A DNA stretch of 64,000 bases from Branchiostoma floridae (Eukaryota > Chordata > Leptocardii > Amphioxiformes > Branchiostomatidae): positions 9,352,247 through 9,416,246 of the forward strand of contig NC_049985.1 of NCBI RefSeq assembly GCF_000003815.2, read 5' to 3'. Positions 49,086 to 61,000 of the stretch are shown piece after piece. Numbering within the stretch: position 1 is the first letter of the stretch; each line of letters opens with the position of its first letter. Made by a program: the position numbers and the translations under genes. The notes below the pieces were generated by a model, which was not told where the DNA came from, did no database searches, and saw only the letters and a list, made by a program, of their open reading frames with translations.

Positions 49086-52000
49086 TGGTCGATGTGCTTA
49101 CACACAACGGGGTTATACTGCCCCTTATGGGGTGACATACCCTTTCACTGGCTAAGACAATAGCTAAGGAAATAGCCTGTTTCTTAGCAGTATATAGTTT
49201 CTTAGCATGTAAACAACCAAAATTTTTAACTAAGGTAATAACCTTTTTCTTAGTAGTGAATGTGGAGGTAGTGAGAGTGAAAACACTGTGATTTGTGAAA
49301 GCTCACCTTGGGTCTTGTGTCCACCACGTACATGAAGTTACAGTTAGGGTTCGCCCTCATGATGGCCTGCAGCATCTGTTCATCCTCCAGACACCTGGCA
49401 CTGAACCCAGACAGGGGCTGGCTGCACCTGCAGATGGTTGCCTGGGAGACACCATGGCAACAGCGCTGTCAGTGCACTAATCAACACTATTCAAATAGCA
49501 ACTGCATGTATAATGCATTTGGTACCTTGAGCTAAAATGGTTTCAATACTTAAGCATCAGACTTTGGGTTCACAAAAGATGTTATCCATAGAATTTATGT
49601 TTTCTGAATGTGGCCTACCCATATTCTAAATACCAGTAGTTGAATCTGACCAGAAGTTGCACAGCACAGAAGAAACACAGATCCGCAGAAAAGAACTTTG
49701 AAACAGAACTGAGTCAACTTACAGATGTGACAGAGGCAGTCCATCTCCAATAGGACTGTTTTAAGTGTTCTTATAGTTAATGTTATAGGGCTGGTGTGAA
49801 TTAGGGTTTTACAAATGATCAATGTTGACAGACAGGGGCCATGTGCCTGTACATCACCATTGTCTCAGTACTGTAACTATTGGTACTATGTTGTCACTTG
49901 TTGACTTACGTGGTTGTCTTTGTGATAGTATGACAGGACAGGCAGCCTGCCCCTGCTCCTGAACTTGGAACTCCCCAGCAGTATGGGCGTGGTGGCACCG
50001 GTGGGTACAAACAGGGTCCGAGGGTACGTGTCACAGATCTGGGAACACAAACATCAACAATGTCAGCAATGTTCAATACTATGTCTCATAGGCTGTATAG
50101 CTACATGGGCTGCCATTTTCTGTAGAAAATAAGATTGTTGAGCTGCACTCCTGCCTACTGTATACTTGCTGTGATACACTGAAAGTTCCAAAGACAGTGT
50201 CTTGTCCCATCCTGAATTATGAAATTACAACCTATGACTACTACTACTACTAGTACCGTAGTAAAAATTCAACTATAGTATAGTGGCATACTGTAATGTA
50301 TAGTCAGTCTACCAGATTTACATGCAGTGTTGTTTTTTGACATCATGTAGGCATTTCATGTAGCCTAACATCAGCAGATCAGCCAACAGACCAAAACAGA
50401 GAGTACATATGTGCCCACCCCACCTGATAGTCCTTGTTGATAGGAGAATGGACCCATCTGTTGTTGGGCAGCCCCTGTCAGGAGAACTCCGCCTCCAGAC
50501 TGACGTACATGTAGTTCAGCAGACCAGCTAACAGACTAGAACAGAGAGTATATATGTGCCCACCCTACCTGATAGTCCTTGTTGATAGGAGAATGGACCC
50601 ATCTGTTGTTGGGCAGCCCCTGTCGGGAGAACTCCGCCTCCAGACTAAAGTAGTTCCAGCCTTCCTCATGGTCCAGTAAGGTGGCCTGGGGGTTGTACTG
50701 GAATGCATACAGCTCTGTAATGGTGGCTAGGGGGGGAGAAAAGATATTTTTCCATGTGCCATGTGTATGTAGAATGGAAAGTACAGGGACATACAGAAAT
50801 AAAGCAATGATTGTGTTAAACGAGTCGCTTTATTCAGTGACGTACCAACCTAATGAAACTATTCGCGGAAACTGTTACAAGAGATGTTCACAAAAAAAGC
50901 TCATTTAAGTGCAAGAGTGAAACTAGTTTCATACCACAAATACTTCTACATAACAAACATAGTTTATGAATCATCTGAACCTTTGATTGACTGATAGCAA
51001 TCATGTGATTATACATTGAAGTTTACATCATTTTCATTGCCCAGACCCATGTTATCTAATTAGAATGTAAGAAATATGGCTGAGAGACTGACCTGGTCTT
51101 GATAACATAATTAAGGATTCGAAGATGTCATGACATTCCCTCTCCTTAGCGATGACAAAGGTGACAGTCTGGAAAGTCTTGCAGCGGATAAGGAGTGGTG
51201 ACCCCACAGTGCTTAACGGTAGTTTCTCCACAGATTCTATGTGCATGTGTAGGACCTGGAAAGTCATCATGCATTATAGGTGTTATAGGGGCAGCAGAGG
51301 GGATCTACAATATCTTCAAGTTTGCTTTCTCAGTAATAATATCTATGATCATATAAGAATATATAATATCATTGATATTATGATAATCTAATATCAAAAA
51401 GAAAACAAACGGGTATACAAATAACAGCATTACTGTTTATATAATTGACAGGTGGCTGCATACTATAGGTGTTATATGTAGTGTAAACACTCAAGGACGG
51501 AAAAAGAACAGGGATGGATGTTGTTGCGTGACTGGGATGTTATGATGAATTATGCATATGAACAATCTTCTGTCAAGGACAGATAGAATCACGTCAACAT
51601 TGTTTCACACCAGATAAAAGGAGTCATGTTTTTTTAGTTTATCAAAAATACAGCTTCGTTTTATGAACAAAACAAAACATAAGAAATTATCCATCAGAGG
51701 CTGCATTACAAAAATCAGACATTAGCAGATGGTAGTAATCTTTCTCATTATGCCTGCACTGAAAAGTACTGTCTGGAAATATCTAATTTCATGGACATCT
51801 AATATGGCAGTGCATTATGCATGATAACAGTTGCTGATCATGTAGTTAATAAGTAATTAATTTTGTAAAGTAGCTGTGTGTGTTTGCATGTTGCATTTTT
51901 AATCATTACAACTAAAAATATGCTGGTGACAAGGATGCTCTCTCCTCAAACACCCCCCTCTCTTCACACCAGACTTACCCATGTCTCCCTCTTACTGTTG

Positions 52001-54869
52001 GGGTCCACGAAGATGAGATGGGTGGCCGTGAGGTAGAGAGTCCCGATGGCCGGTTTCCTGGTGTTGAACCGGTCCTGTAGCCGGACATTCTCTACCTATA
52101 GGGTACATGGAAATGGTCTTCATTGTTTTCAGAAAGGTTAAAAACTAAGCGGGCTCTGATCAGCAACACAGGACACTGTGGATGTGGTAAAACTAACCTT
52201 CAAAAGCATATGTATAAAGGAAAACATCAGTGTAAGTACAAGGGTATATGCTAACTTGCTAAGACGTTCTTTAGTTTAAGAGTAGGACAGTACTAGTATG
52301 TAAAGATATGGTAAGAAAGCTACTGGGAACCATCTTTTAATTTCATTTTGTTCTGAAGCAGATATATTGAAAGCAGCCAAAGCAACTGATAGACCGCAAA
52401 AATTAAAATGATTGAACACTATTGGACAGTTGTAGAGACGGAGGACAGCAAAAGTACCTAGCATTAAGTTCCATTCATGAATGATGCATTTGTCAATGTG
52501 ACTTACAAGGAGCTAATAATAGCTGCCAAACATGTTTGATGTTAATTGATTAATCTGCAACCTTTTTTTAATAAAATGCAAGATATAAAATTGCTGTGGT
52601 CATTGTTAGCAAGCAGCATCTTTGATTGAAGCAAAAGCATGTGATGTAGCAAGGATTGGGCCCAAAGCCCCCGAGTGCCATCATCCACCCTTTTGGAAGG
52701 TTTAACAATGATAACTGCATCATTAAGCCTTTTCATTCCCTTTTTCCACAACTCCCATGCACCTAGTGCACTGACTCCTGCTCCTCAAATTTACCTGGAC
52801 TGGCATGAAATAATCAGGCGGTGCATGGGGCTTTTGAGCACCCTTATTATTCGACCTCTGAAACAGAAAGGTGAGGAAGCGGTCAGTAGTTTGATGTTAC
52901 AATTTTTGGCTGTCTGACAAAAGCAGGTTTAACTACACATTACAAACAGTTTTGGTGACAAACAGGTATATACCAAAGCAAGGTGCCATAGACTACAATA
53001 CATTGCCAAAAGACAGTACTATATTAGAAATAAAAGAAGCAAAAAATAGAAGCAAAATTCTAACAAATCAATGCTTTACAAATCCACTGAAGAAAAGAAG
53101 AGCAACAAAATTACAAATGGTATAAAGATAAGTATAAGGATAAAAATAAATAAGATGACAACAAAACAAGGTAAATGGGAATCAATCAAAGTGAAAACAA
53201 CAGAAAGTTAAATTGAGCAAACAAGATATATTATAAAAATACTGTAAAGTTAGAGCTATGATTTCTCTTGGAAGAATTTGAGTATAGTTAAATCAGTACA
53301 TGTAAAGACAAATAATATCCATCTTTATCAAACTGAAATAAATTTGACTTTTTGTATAGAAATTACTTTCCAATTTTTATAGTTGCTTTTCAAGGTCAGC
53401 CAGTCATTGCACATCAAAGTCTTGACCATTTCCCACCAGTAGCTATATTGTACATGATTCATATTCCTCTGGGAACATTCATCCAGGTGTATAAGTACTG
53501 TAAATGCAGAAATGTTCGCGGTGGATTAATATTCGCGGTTTTCGCGGCGGCCGCTTCACCGCGAATTTAAAACCACCGCGAACATTTTTCCATAACAGTA
53601 AGAGACTACAGTGCATGGTACTACCGCGAAATTAAAACCACCGCGAAAAGTCCATTTTCCCGCTACCGCGAAATTAAATCCCCGCGAACTTAAATGCATT
53701 TACAGTATTCTCCAGATCTATATAGGGTGTTTTGGGATTAGCACACCAGTTAGTCTGCTACACCACATCTTTGAAACCAACTATCAAGACATTAATCAAC
53801 ATCCAGTGTTTGACCTTCTCTCCCAAGTACTGCACACCTGTAAATCTGTACATAATCAATAAGGGCCATGAATTATAAATTTTTATGGAAGATTGGACAA
53901 AAGCCATGTTGCTATATGTGATTTCATAACTACACCTACTGTATCTGTATGTATGTGCATGGTCAAAAATGTCCAAGAAGGCCAGTCAGGGGACCAATAT
54001 AATCTGGTCTGTGGACAGATGGTCACTACACCTATTATGACTACAGACTGAATTCTTAATTAATGCTCAAGTCAATGGCAAAAAAATAACAAATGTTGCC
54101 AAAGGATCTGCCAAAAAGTGTTCACATTGGTCAGGTGGTGACTGTAGAAGGCAACTGATCACTTGTACAGGTTTAACTGTACCTGCCACATGAGACAGTT
54201 GTCCATGCATCCACATAGAGCCACACCCCCTTTCTATGACCCCACCCCCTCTTGAGACAACAGTGATAGGTGCAGTCACTGATTACCATATTGATGATGC
54301 AACCCTTTTAAACCACCCACACCCCATTTATGGTACTAAATAGAATGTGTGACACAAAAGTGTCAACAAGTACACAACATCTTTGCTTTAGAGAAATACA
54401 TTAAGCTGTTTTGGTGTACATCTCAACAGTATGATGTCATGGCATGTCACGGGACCCCACATCTAAACCCGGCTCACTCAGTCACTCAACGAAAACTACA
54501 GCAAATACTGAAACGGAAGTAGGGCAACATTTCGTACAGATGACGATTTATTACCCTTGAAGAAAACCTGCTTTTCATGCTAGGTTTCGACCGTCGTCCG
54601 GCACACGCGAATCCTTACCTATTGTGCGTAAATAAAGAGGAATCTCGGACTAATTTCTGGGTCGTGCCAGGAAACATACCGGAAGATGACAACAGTAACT
54701 ACCTCGACTTTAGCAGGTACTAGCAGCATAGTTTTGACACGCAATAACGCAAAACTCTACACGTACACTCTTTATGATATATTTAAATATATGGACTGGA
54801 TAATGAAGATAAAGAAGGTTGTATTAACGAGCAAACGGCACAAACCTTGGGAGTTCGTATGTGCTCCAT
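44042..54869 (-). CDS. MTMR6: myotubularin-related phosphatase, MTMR6/7/8 group, with FYVE-like finger
   Basis: PtdIns3P and PtdIns(3,5)P2 3-phosphatase of endosomal membranes, 745 aa. Exons: 54869-54846, 52095-51979, 51255-51093, 50726-50569, 50038-49910, 49441-49307, 48786-48654, 48176-48067, 47573-47448, 47159-47110, 46879-46679, 46212-46078, 45525-45399, 44930-44445, 44185-44042. All phases agree. The start [18 protein letters not shown] matches human MTMR6. PH-GRAM is about 1-105. The phosphatase domain is about 140-500 with active site HCSDGWDRT (C336, R342), so it should be catalytically active. A short coiled-coil lies near 505-540, then an acidic Ser/Glu-rich linker about 555-670, then eight cysteines (C686, C688, C701, C704, C709, C712, C731, C734) spaced like a FYVE finger. 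Human MTMR6/7/8 lack such a finger. The symbol denotes the MTMR6/7/8 group; one-to-one orthology is not established. Confidence 0.93.
45614..45770. repeat. fragment of the CAGTCAAACCTGT TIR element family
   Basis: Begins TACAGTCAAACATGTACAAG, matching the end of the 20581 element, with GACCACC/GGTCCC modules inside. The opposite end is not found. It lies in an MTMR intron. Confidence 0.5.
46516..46635. mobile_element. 120-bp palindromic MITE
   Basis: Arms starting TTAGCCTGAGTAT and ending ATACTCAGGCTAA, with inner TGTTAGTTTACTGGGGCTCC and its complement, pair over about 45 bp. A related copy is at 59236-59349. Confidence 0.8.
47388..47447 (-). repeat. 30-bp tandem duplication creating two splice donors
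   Basis: Directly after MTMR exon 9 the minus strand reads CAG|GTTAGTGACAACTACAT, and 30 nt later CAG|GTGAGTGACAACTACAT. The two 30-bp units are near-identical. The second donor (exon end 47418) would add ten codons, [10 protein letters not shown], without a stop and in the same phase. Confidence 0.85.
47580..47940. repeat. minisatellite of about 20-bp units in an MTMR intron
   Basis: About 17 irregular units around CACAGGGCACAAGTAAGG and CATAGGGCATAAGTAAGG. It starts only about 10 bp upstream of the acceptor of exon 9 in transcription sense. The long open frames across it are repeat artefacts. Confidence 0.9.
49053..49085. repeat. (CAT)n microsatellite
   Basis: Eleven uninterrupted CAT triplets in an MTMR intron. 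Confidence 0.95.
50372..50502 (-). pseudogene. duplicated 3' half of MTMR exon 4 with a stop
   Basis: The segment repeats about 50517-50647, which covers the 3' half of exon 4, its donor and about 45 bp of intron. In this downstream copy the codon CGA has become TGA (minus strand 50480-50478). A donor (CAG|GTGGGG) is retained, but no acceptor with the right phase is evident. It is a dead exon fragment. Confidence 0.85.
53506..53707. mobile_element. 202-bp CpG-rich MITE
   Basis: Ends TACTGTAAATGCA and TGCATTTACAGTA are perfect inverted repeats. The interior is built of CCGCGAAATTAAAACCACCG-type modules in both orientations, far richer in CpG than the surrounding intron (MTMR intron 1). Confidence 0.8.
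53980..54181. repeat. right-end fragment of the CAGTCAAACCTGT family
   Basis: Ends TGTACAGGTTTAACTGTA, matching the right end of the 20581 element, with GGTCACTACACC and TCAGGTGGTGACTG modules before it. The left end is unclear. Confidence 0.5.
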
Positions 54870-55051
54870 CTTCTTTTTTTCACTCGACCGCCATGACACA
54901 TCCGGGGCAGCATCCCATCATGCACTGTAGCAACATGGCGGTTTTTGGATGAAAGTGTCGCAAGTTTTACTTCGCCAAGGTGCTTATCAGTGAATTTAGA
55001 CTTTCTACGGGATTCTCGTGGCCTGTTTTGATACTTTGAGTAAGTTGTGAG
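54870..55051. promoter_or_regulatory. bidirectional promoter of MTMR and NUP58
   Basis: Only 182 bp separate the two start codons. AACATGGCG at 54932-54940 is a YY1-type motif. An ETS-like ACCGGAAG lies nearby at about 54679-54686, inside MTMR intron 1. No TATA box is seen, as expected for housekeeping promoters. Both sides contain tiny upstream frames: ATG GCG GTC GAG TGA before the MTMR start and ATG GCG GTT TTT GGA TGA before the NUP58 start. Confidence 0.7.
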
Positions 55052-58000
55052 ATGCCGCCGACGGGTGGGTTCACGTTTGGGCAGGCGCAGACCCCGGCAC
55101 AGCCGCAGGGAAGCCTGTTCGCCATGCCTGCTCCAGCCGCCTCGTCTGCTGTCGGTGGGCTCTCCTTTGGAACACCGGCTACGACAACGGCAAGTCTAAC
55201 TAGGTAAGGCTATGTGAAGGTATTGAACAAGTTATAAGAAGAACCACTTTAATTTGTCAAAGATTCTATAACTCCTACGACGCCGTCCATGAGCAAATTT
55301 ATTTTTCAACCCAACTAACTGTAGCCAGTTATAACCAGTTATACGATGGGGATTTCCCCTGTCCAGGCCGGTATGCCTAAACACCGCAAACGAGTGCAAA
55401 CGAGCGCAAACGAGCGCAAACGGGTCTATTATGCAGTATTCATGGGACAACGGCCTTGTTTGACGCTCTAAATACACTATAAGCACATTGTCTGTGCGAT
55501 ATTTAATAAAAAACACGGCAAATTATAAGTATTTACCCCTTCTTTTAGTAGTTATTCCGCTTGTTTCAAGTTCGAAGGGATTTCTGGCCGCCATCTTGGA
55601 TCTTCCGTGTTAGGGGTCTGGATGGGAAAATTGCACTTTGGCACTATCTTTTGAGTCAAAAGTGAATGAGATTATCTTCAAAATTAGGGAGATGAAGAGC
55701 GATAGCTCTGATGACGTAGCCGCGGTTTTTGACATTTTTTAGCTAGGGTTATGGGTTGCGAGACCAAGCGCGAAGCGCGAGTGTCGAGTCAACCCTAACC
55801 CTAGCTAAAAAATGTCAAAAATCCGCGGCGGCATGCCCGGCTCCAGCCCTCCGTGAAAGCGAGTGTTAGCCGTATGCGTATACGAGTGATGGGCATTGGA
55901 ATCATGCCACCGTGGATTTTTGACATGTTTTAGCTGTCAAAAGTGCCTGCGCCAAGCCATGAAGGTATTTTCTAAGTAAATAAGGTACCGATAATTTCCC
56001 CATCTAGACCCCTTACACGGATGATCCAAGATGGCGGCCAGAAATCCTTTCGAACTTGAAACAAGCGGAATAACTAAAAAAAAAACTGGTAAAAACTTAT
56101 AATTTGCCGTGTTTTTTAATCTCTCATTGCACAGACAGTGTATTTAGAGCGTTAAACAAGGCCATTGTCCCATGAATACTGCATAATAGACCCGTTTGCG
56201 CTGGTTTGCGCTGGTTTGCGGTATTTAGTCAGACCCTGTCCAGGCGTGCCTATAATTTTGCACGAACCAAGGAGGTTTGCACGAACCTTATGAAATCTGT
56301 ACGAATCTTATGTGATACGCTCGAATCACAATGCGTAAACGTATGAATCTTATGAAAACCGCACGAATCTCTATGCGAAAACGTACCTTATGTGATACGC
56401 ACAGATCACTATATGACCAAGAATCTCATTATATATATAAAAAATTTCTACCTGCTTCCTTCCAGCACTGGCACAATAGGAGGGCTGACATTTGGAGCAG
56501 CCCCAGCCACTGGTCTAGGAGTGGGCACCACAACTCCAGGTAACATGACTTGTCATCACTCGTCACTTTAACAACGCATGTGGCCTCTCTAAATCATTAG
56601 TTATTTGTTACCATTACAATGTATGTTAGCCATACCGGTATGATACATGTAACATAGCTTTGTTACAATGTCATAATGTTGCAAGGTTGAAATAACAGTG
56701 AATAGACACAGAAATGATAGTGAAGAGATACAGAGACCGATAGCACAAGGAAAGTAAGCATTTACTTACCGGCATTTCTTCCAATTTCAACCATTGCAGC
56801 AACAGGACTGTCCTTTGGTACACCGTCCACCAAGACAGGCACCACAGGCTTCACACTTGGACAGCCTGCTGCAGCAGCTACAACAGGCACTTCAGGATTC
56901 ACCCTAGGCCTGCCCGGTGCTGCAGCCGCCACCACCACCTCTAACTTTGTCCTAACGCTGCCCACGGCTGCTACCACTACTGCTTCCATATTTGGTACAC
57001 CTGCAGCCACCACAGCAGCTACAACAGGTGGCTTGTTTGGCACACCAGCCGCGAGCACTGCTGCGCTGACAGGTGGCATCTTTGGCAACAAAACCACTGC
57101 TGCCTCCACAGCAGCCACCACCACTACAACAGGACTGGGTGGGGGCCTGTTTGGGACTCCAGCCACTACTGGTGGTCTCAAACTAGGTAAGATGTCCCCA
57201 AAAGTAGTTATGCAAACAACTGGATGTGATTTTGGAAACGGTCAGACGTTTCAGACAGCCATCCGGTGTCTTTCGACAGTGACACTGGAGAAATCTTGTT
57301 GCAGAGAGTTTTATTATCCTGACATCAAGATGTCATGTTCCTTTTAGACATACTCTGCTATCTTCAACAGGACTACCATAGTTTCAACATTGCTGTCTAT
57401 CCAACTGCACAGATATGTTGATCCTGTCATCTTTGTGCAAGTTTTAAAAAATAATTTTGTCCTCAGGTGGCCTTGGTGGTACAGCCACAACAACGACCAC
57501 AGGACTGGGAGGTGGCTTTTCTTTCGGTACACCAACAGCAACGACTACAACAACTTCAGCTGGTGGCCTGACCTTGGGAGGGTTGACTGGCCTGGCAGCT
57601 CCTGCAACAACTACAGCCAGTATAGGGCTGGGTGGGACTGGCCCCACTTCTCAGGCTAGCACAACGACAACAGGTATCTGTATGTCTGAACAAGGTACAC
57701 TGACTGTAAAATATGTGCATTTATTTTTTGTGCAGTAACAAAATTTACTGGTTGAATTTGTAGAGATTATAAGGCATGTATAGTCTAACCAGGGTTTTAC
57801 AAATATTTATGTGGGTGTAGCCTTCAAAATTGCGCAGGAGAATTTTTAAAAAGTAAGGAATGTATCTGTCTGGCCATTTTTACAAAAGACTTTTTTTATC
57901 TGAACATTGATGGAGTTTCCATAACAAGTATTTAAAGATCCTTTTTTGTCATCCACATAATTCTCATGCTTTTGATGTTTTTTCAGGTACTGTAGGAACT

Positions 58001-61000
58001 AAACCAGGGTAAGTTTTATCCATATGCACATCAAGATATCAATTTGTAAAAAATTGAATTCAATACATACATTTGAAATTTGAGACCTTATATGTAGTTT
58101 CCTAACTGTTTTATTCTATTAACTTCTCCTTTTCTACAGTGATGGTAAAGCGGGGAAGGACAATGAAGTACCCAATGAAATTGGTCAGAGTGTGGAAACA
58201 TTTAGGTATGCATCCTAGCTTCTTCAAGGGTCGTGCATCCTTTATTGGTTTACCTGTTATATGTAGTATCACTATTTATACAGTGCTGGACAAGTAACAT
58301 TTCATACTGACTAGTGGTATTGACAAAATAATGCAAAGTTCAACATCGTAATTGTAAACTTGTTTTATCTCCAGAAAACATGTGAAAGAACAGAAGGATG
58401 TTCAGGATGAGATCTCCAGAGTGAGCTCCAAGCCTCTGGATAAGGTACAGGAGGACATCACAGCGCTCAGACAGATGCTGTCTGTGGTGTCCAGCGGTCT
58501 GCAGAGAAACGCTGTGGCCATAGAGAAACTCAAGGCAGACTCTGCACAGGTATCTGTTATTTAAACCAAGTTACTGTAGAGCAATTTCTGCTGTACTAAT
58601 AGCTGGGGATAGCAACAAGCTGGCTGAAAATACCAATGCTCCAATGTTGTATGATGTAACAAATGTGTAAAACACATTGAAAGCTTATGACTGTAAGTGT
58701 AATCACAAGTAAAAAGTCTAATGCAAAGTGCAATTATCTATTTCAGTTCTTCCAGGCCAAAAGCATGTAATATTTGAGTGAAGGAAGAGCAAGGGCTTGT
58801 AAAAAAATAGATCCTGGTTAGGTAGAAGGATCCTTAGTAAGAAAAATCTGTCACTAACTTACTAAGAGACATGTTTTCTATGTTTTAGGAGCTGAAGAAT
58901 GTGGAGATTGCCCAGCGCACTAAGGACACTCCCCCAGGATTACAACATGAGCACACAGCTCCGGCAGAGTAAGTCAGGTCCAGTTTCCTTTAGAAATCTT
59001 AAGTTATTACACTTGATGTAACATTATTTCTTGAGCTTTATAGAGCTAAGACTGCCCCCTGTTGTCCCCATGTCCAGGTATTTCCAGCGGCTGGTGGAAC
59101 AGTTTGAAGTGCAGATGTTGATGTGTCGGCAGCAGATAGAGCAGCTGGAGAACCACATCGCTGCCCTGTCCCACCCAGCCTACTTCACACCACAAAGTAA
59201 GGACCAACATTTTCTGTACAATAGTTGACAAAACCTAGCCTGGGTATTATCCTATTTCTACTGGGGCTCTTTACACTCGCTGCCCAAAACATTTTAGTAG
59301 GGCAACAAGTGTATGGAGCCCCGGTAGAAATAACATGGTCCGTAGGCTAGACAAAACCACATTATATGCACTTTTCCAGGCGTGTGTCTGTGTGCATGCT
59401 TTACAACTGACCCATACTAAAAGTTTTTAAAGATCTGAAATTTGTATTTTGTTGCACATACAGGGAAGCAGTTTGACTATCCTTAACACTTCAGTAGTAG
59501 TCCAACAAAGTAGATCTACCATTTAATGTGTGAATGCAGATTTGTGATGATGTTCTGATCTTCATGTTTCAGCCCTGTCCTCTGTGCTGCGAAGACTACA
59601 TGAGACATTTGTGGCACTGGCAGGCAACCTACATGGGATCCACGAGGCAGTCAAGGTATATGTTGTGCTGTCACTAAATCGTTGCCTTTGTAAAGTGCAC
59701 ACAATTTTGAGCAGTTAGACATTCCACTTACAATGATGTATTGTTGTATCCAGACTCAGAAGGAGCAGTACCTGGTCTACAGGAAAGTTTTCCTGGGAGA
59801 CACCACAGATGTGTTTGAGGCCAGACGGAAGTCCCAGTCAGCCTCCTCCAGGTCCAAACCACCTCCAGTCACTGTGGGACCTTCTCCATTTACTGGTAAT
59901 GAATATATTTATTTCATCTGTATCTGACCTACTTCATTTTGATTGGTGTAATTTCAAAGGTTGAGCTTTATCTTTTCTCTTCTTTATACAAATTTCGTCA
60001 TCCGTCTCTTAAAAAACGTTTTGACACTCTCATCTACTGTTATCTTGCCATCACCATATTTGGTCAAACCTTTGTCCTAGGAATGACCAATGCAGCAGCT
60101 GTTGCCATGGCAACAGCACTGAATGCCCAACAGCAGCCAACGGCAGGTAAGGGGAAGAAGTTCAGATTTCAAATGCATCTTTTAAGTAGTAGTAGTAGTA
60201 TAGTAGTAGTTAACTTCCTGTAAATTAGATCCATGATTAAACACTGATGGATGATAAGAAAGGTAATGGATAGAAAAAAGTTTTTCATGTTATAGGTAGC
60301 AACTGTAGTTGTACTGACCACATCATGTGATAAGTTAAATTGTGTTTTAATCCCTCCCCACTCCAGGTGCCCCACCTACCCTGGGTCTGAACACAACAGG
60401 TATAGGTGGCCTGGGCACAACTGGTGCCTTTGGTACAGGTACTACAGGCCTGGGCACCACAGGGCTGGGCACCACAGGGCTGGGCACTGCAACTGCCTTT
60501 GGGACAGGAACAACAGGATTTGGAACTGGGACTGGGACCACCTCGTTTGGGACAAGTGCCCCACAGTTTGGGACACCGTTTGGTGCCACCACTACCACAA
60601 AACCAGCCACAGGTCAGTCCTATGTTATATAAACAGAATGTTTGGTAGTGCTACTTCTAGTGGGAGGAGGAATGCTTTGTTTCTTATTCTCCTATCGTCT
60701 TTTTTTCCTCACCCATAATCTTTATACAAACACTATTATCTGACTATGGGAAACTTCCATGTTAAAGCAGTAGTATCTAAAAATGACATTCGGGTGGAGG
60801 TCTAAGTGGCAAATTTGAGTCTGTTGGCAAAATTGATGGAACAATTGTGTCATCATGGTGTTAATGGTCTTTGGTTTTTAAGAGAGTAGTCTCCAGGCAG
60901 ATTTACCAGTGGTATAGGATAGTATCAAAGCTGGCTAAGGAGTACAGCTGGCCAAAGGGAGTCATCAGCCACTCCGGTAACCAAACACACTCCTAGGCCG

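Noticed and set aside
56762-57181. Minus-strand Val/Pro/Ala-rich frame
   Set aside because: Antisense of the Thr/Ala/Gly FG-repeat exon 3 of NUP58.
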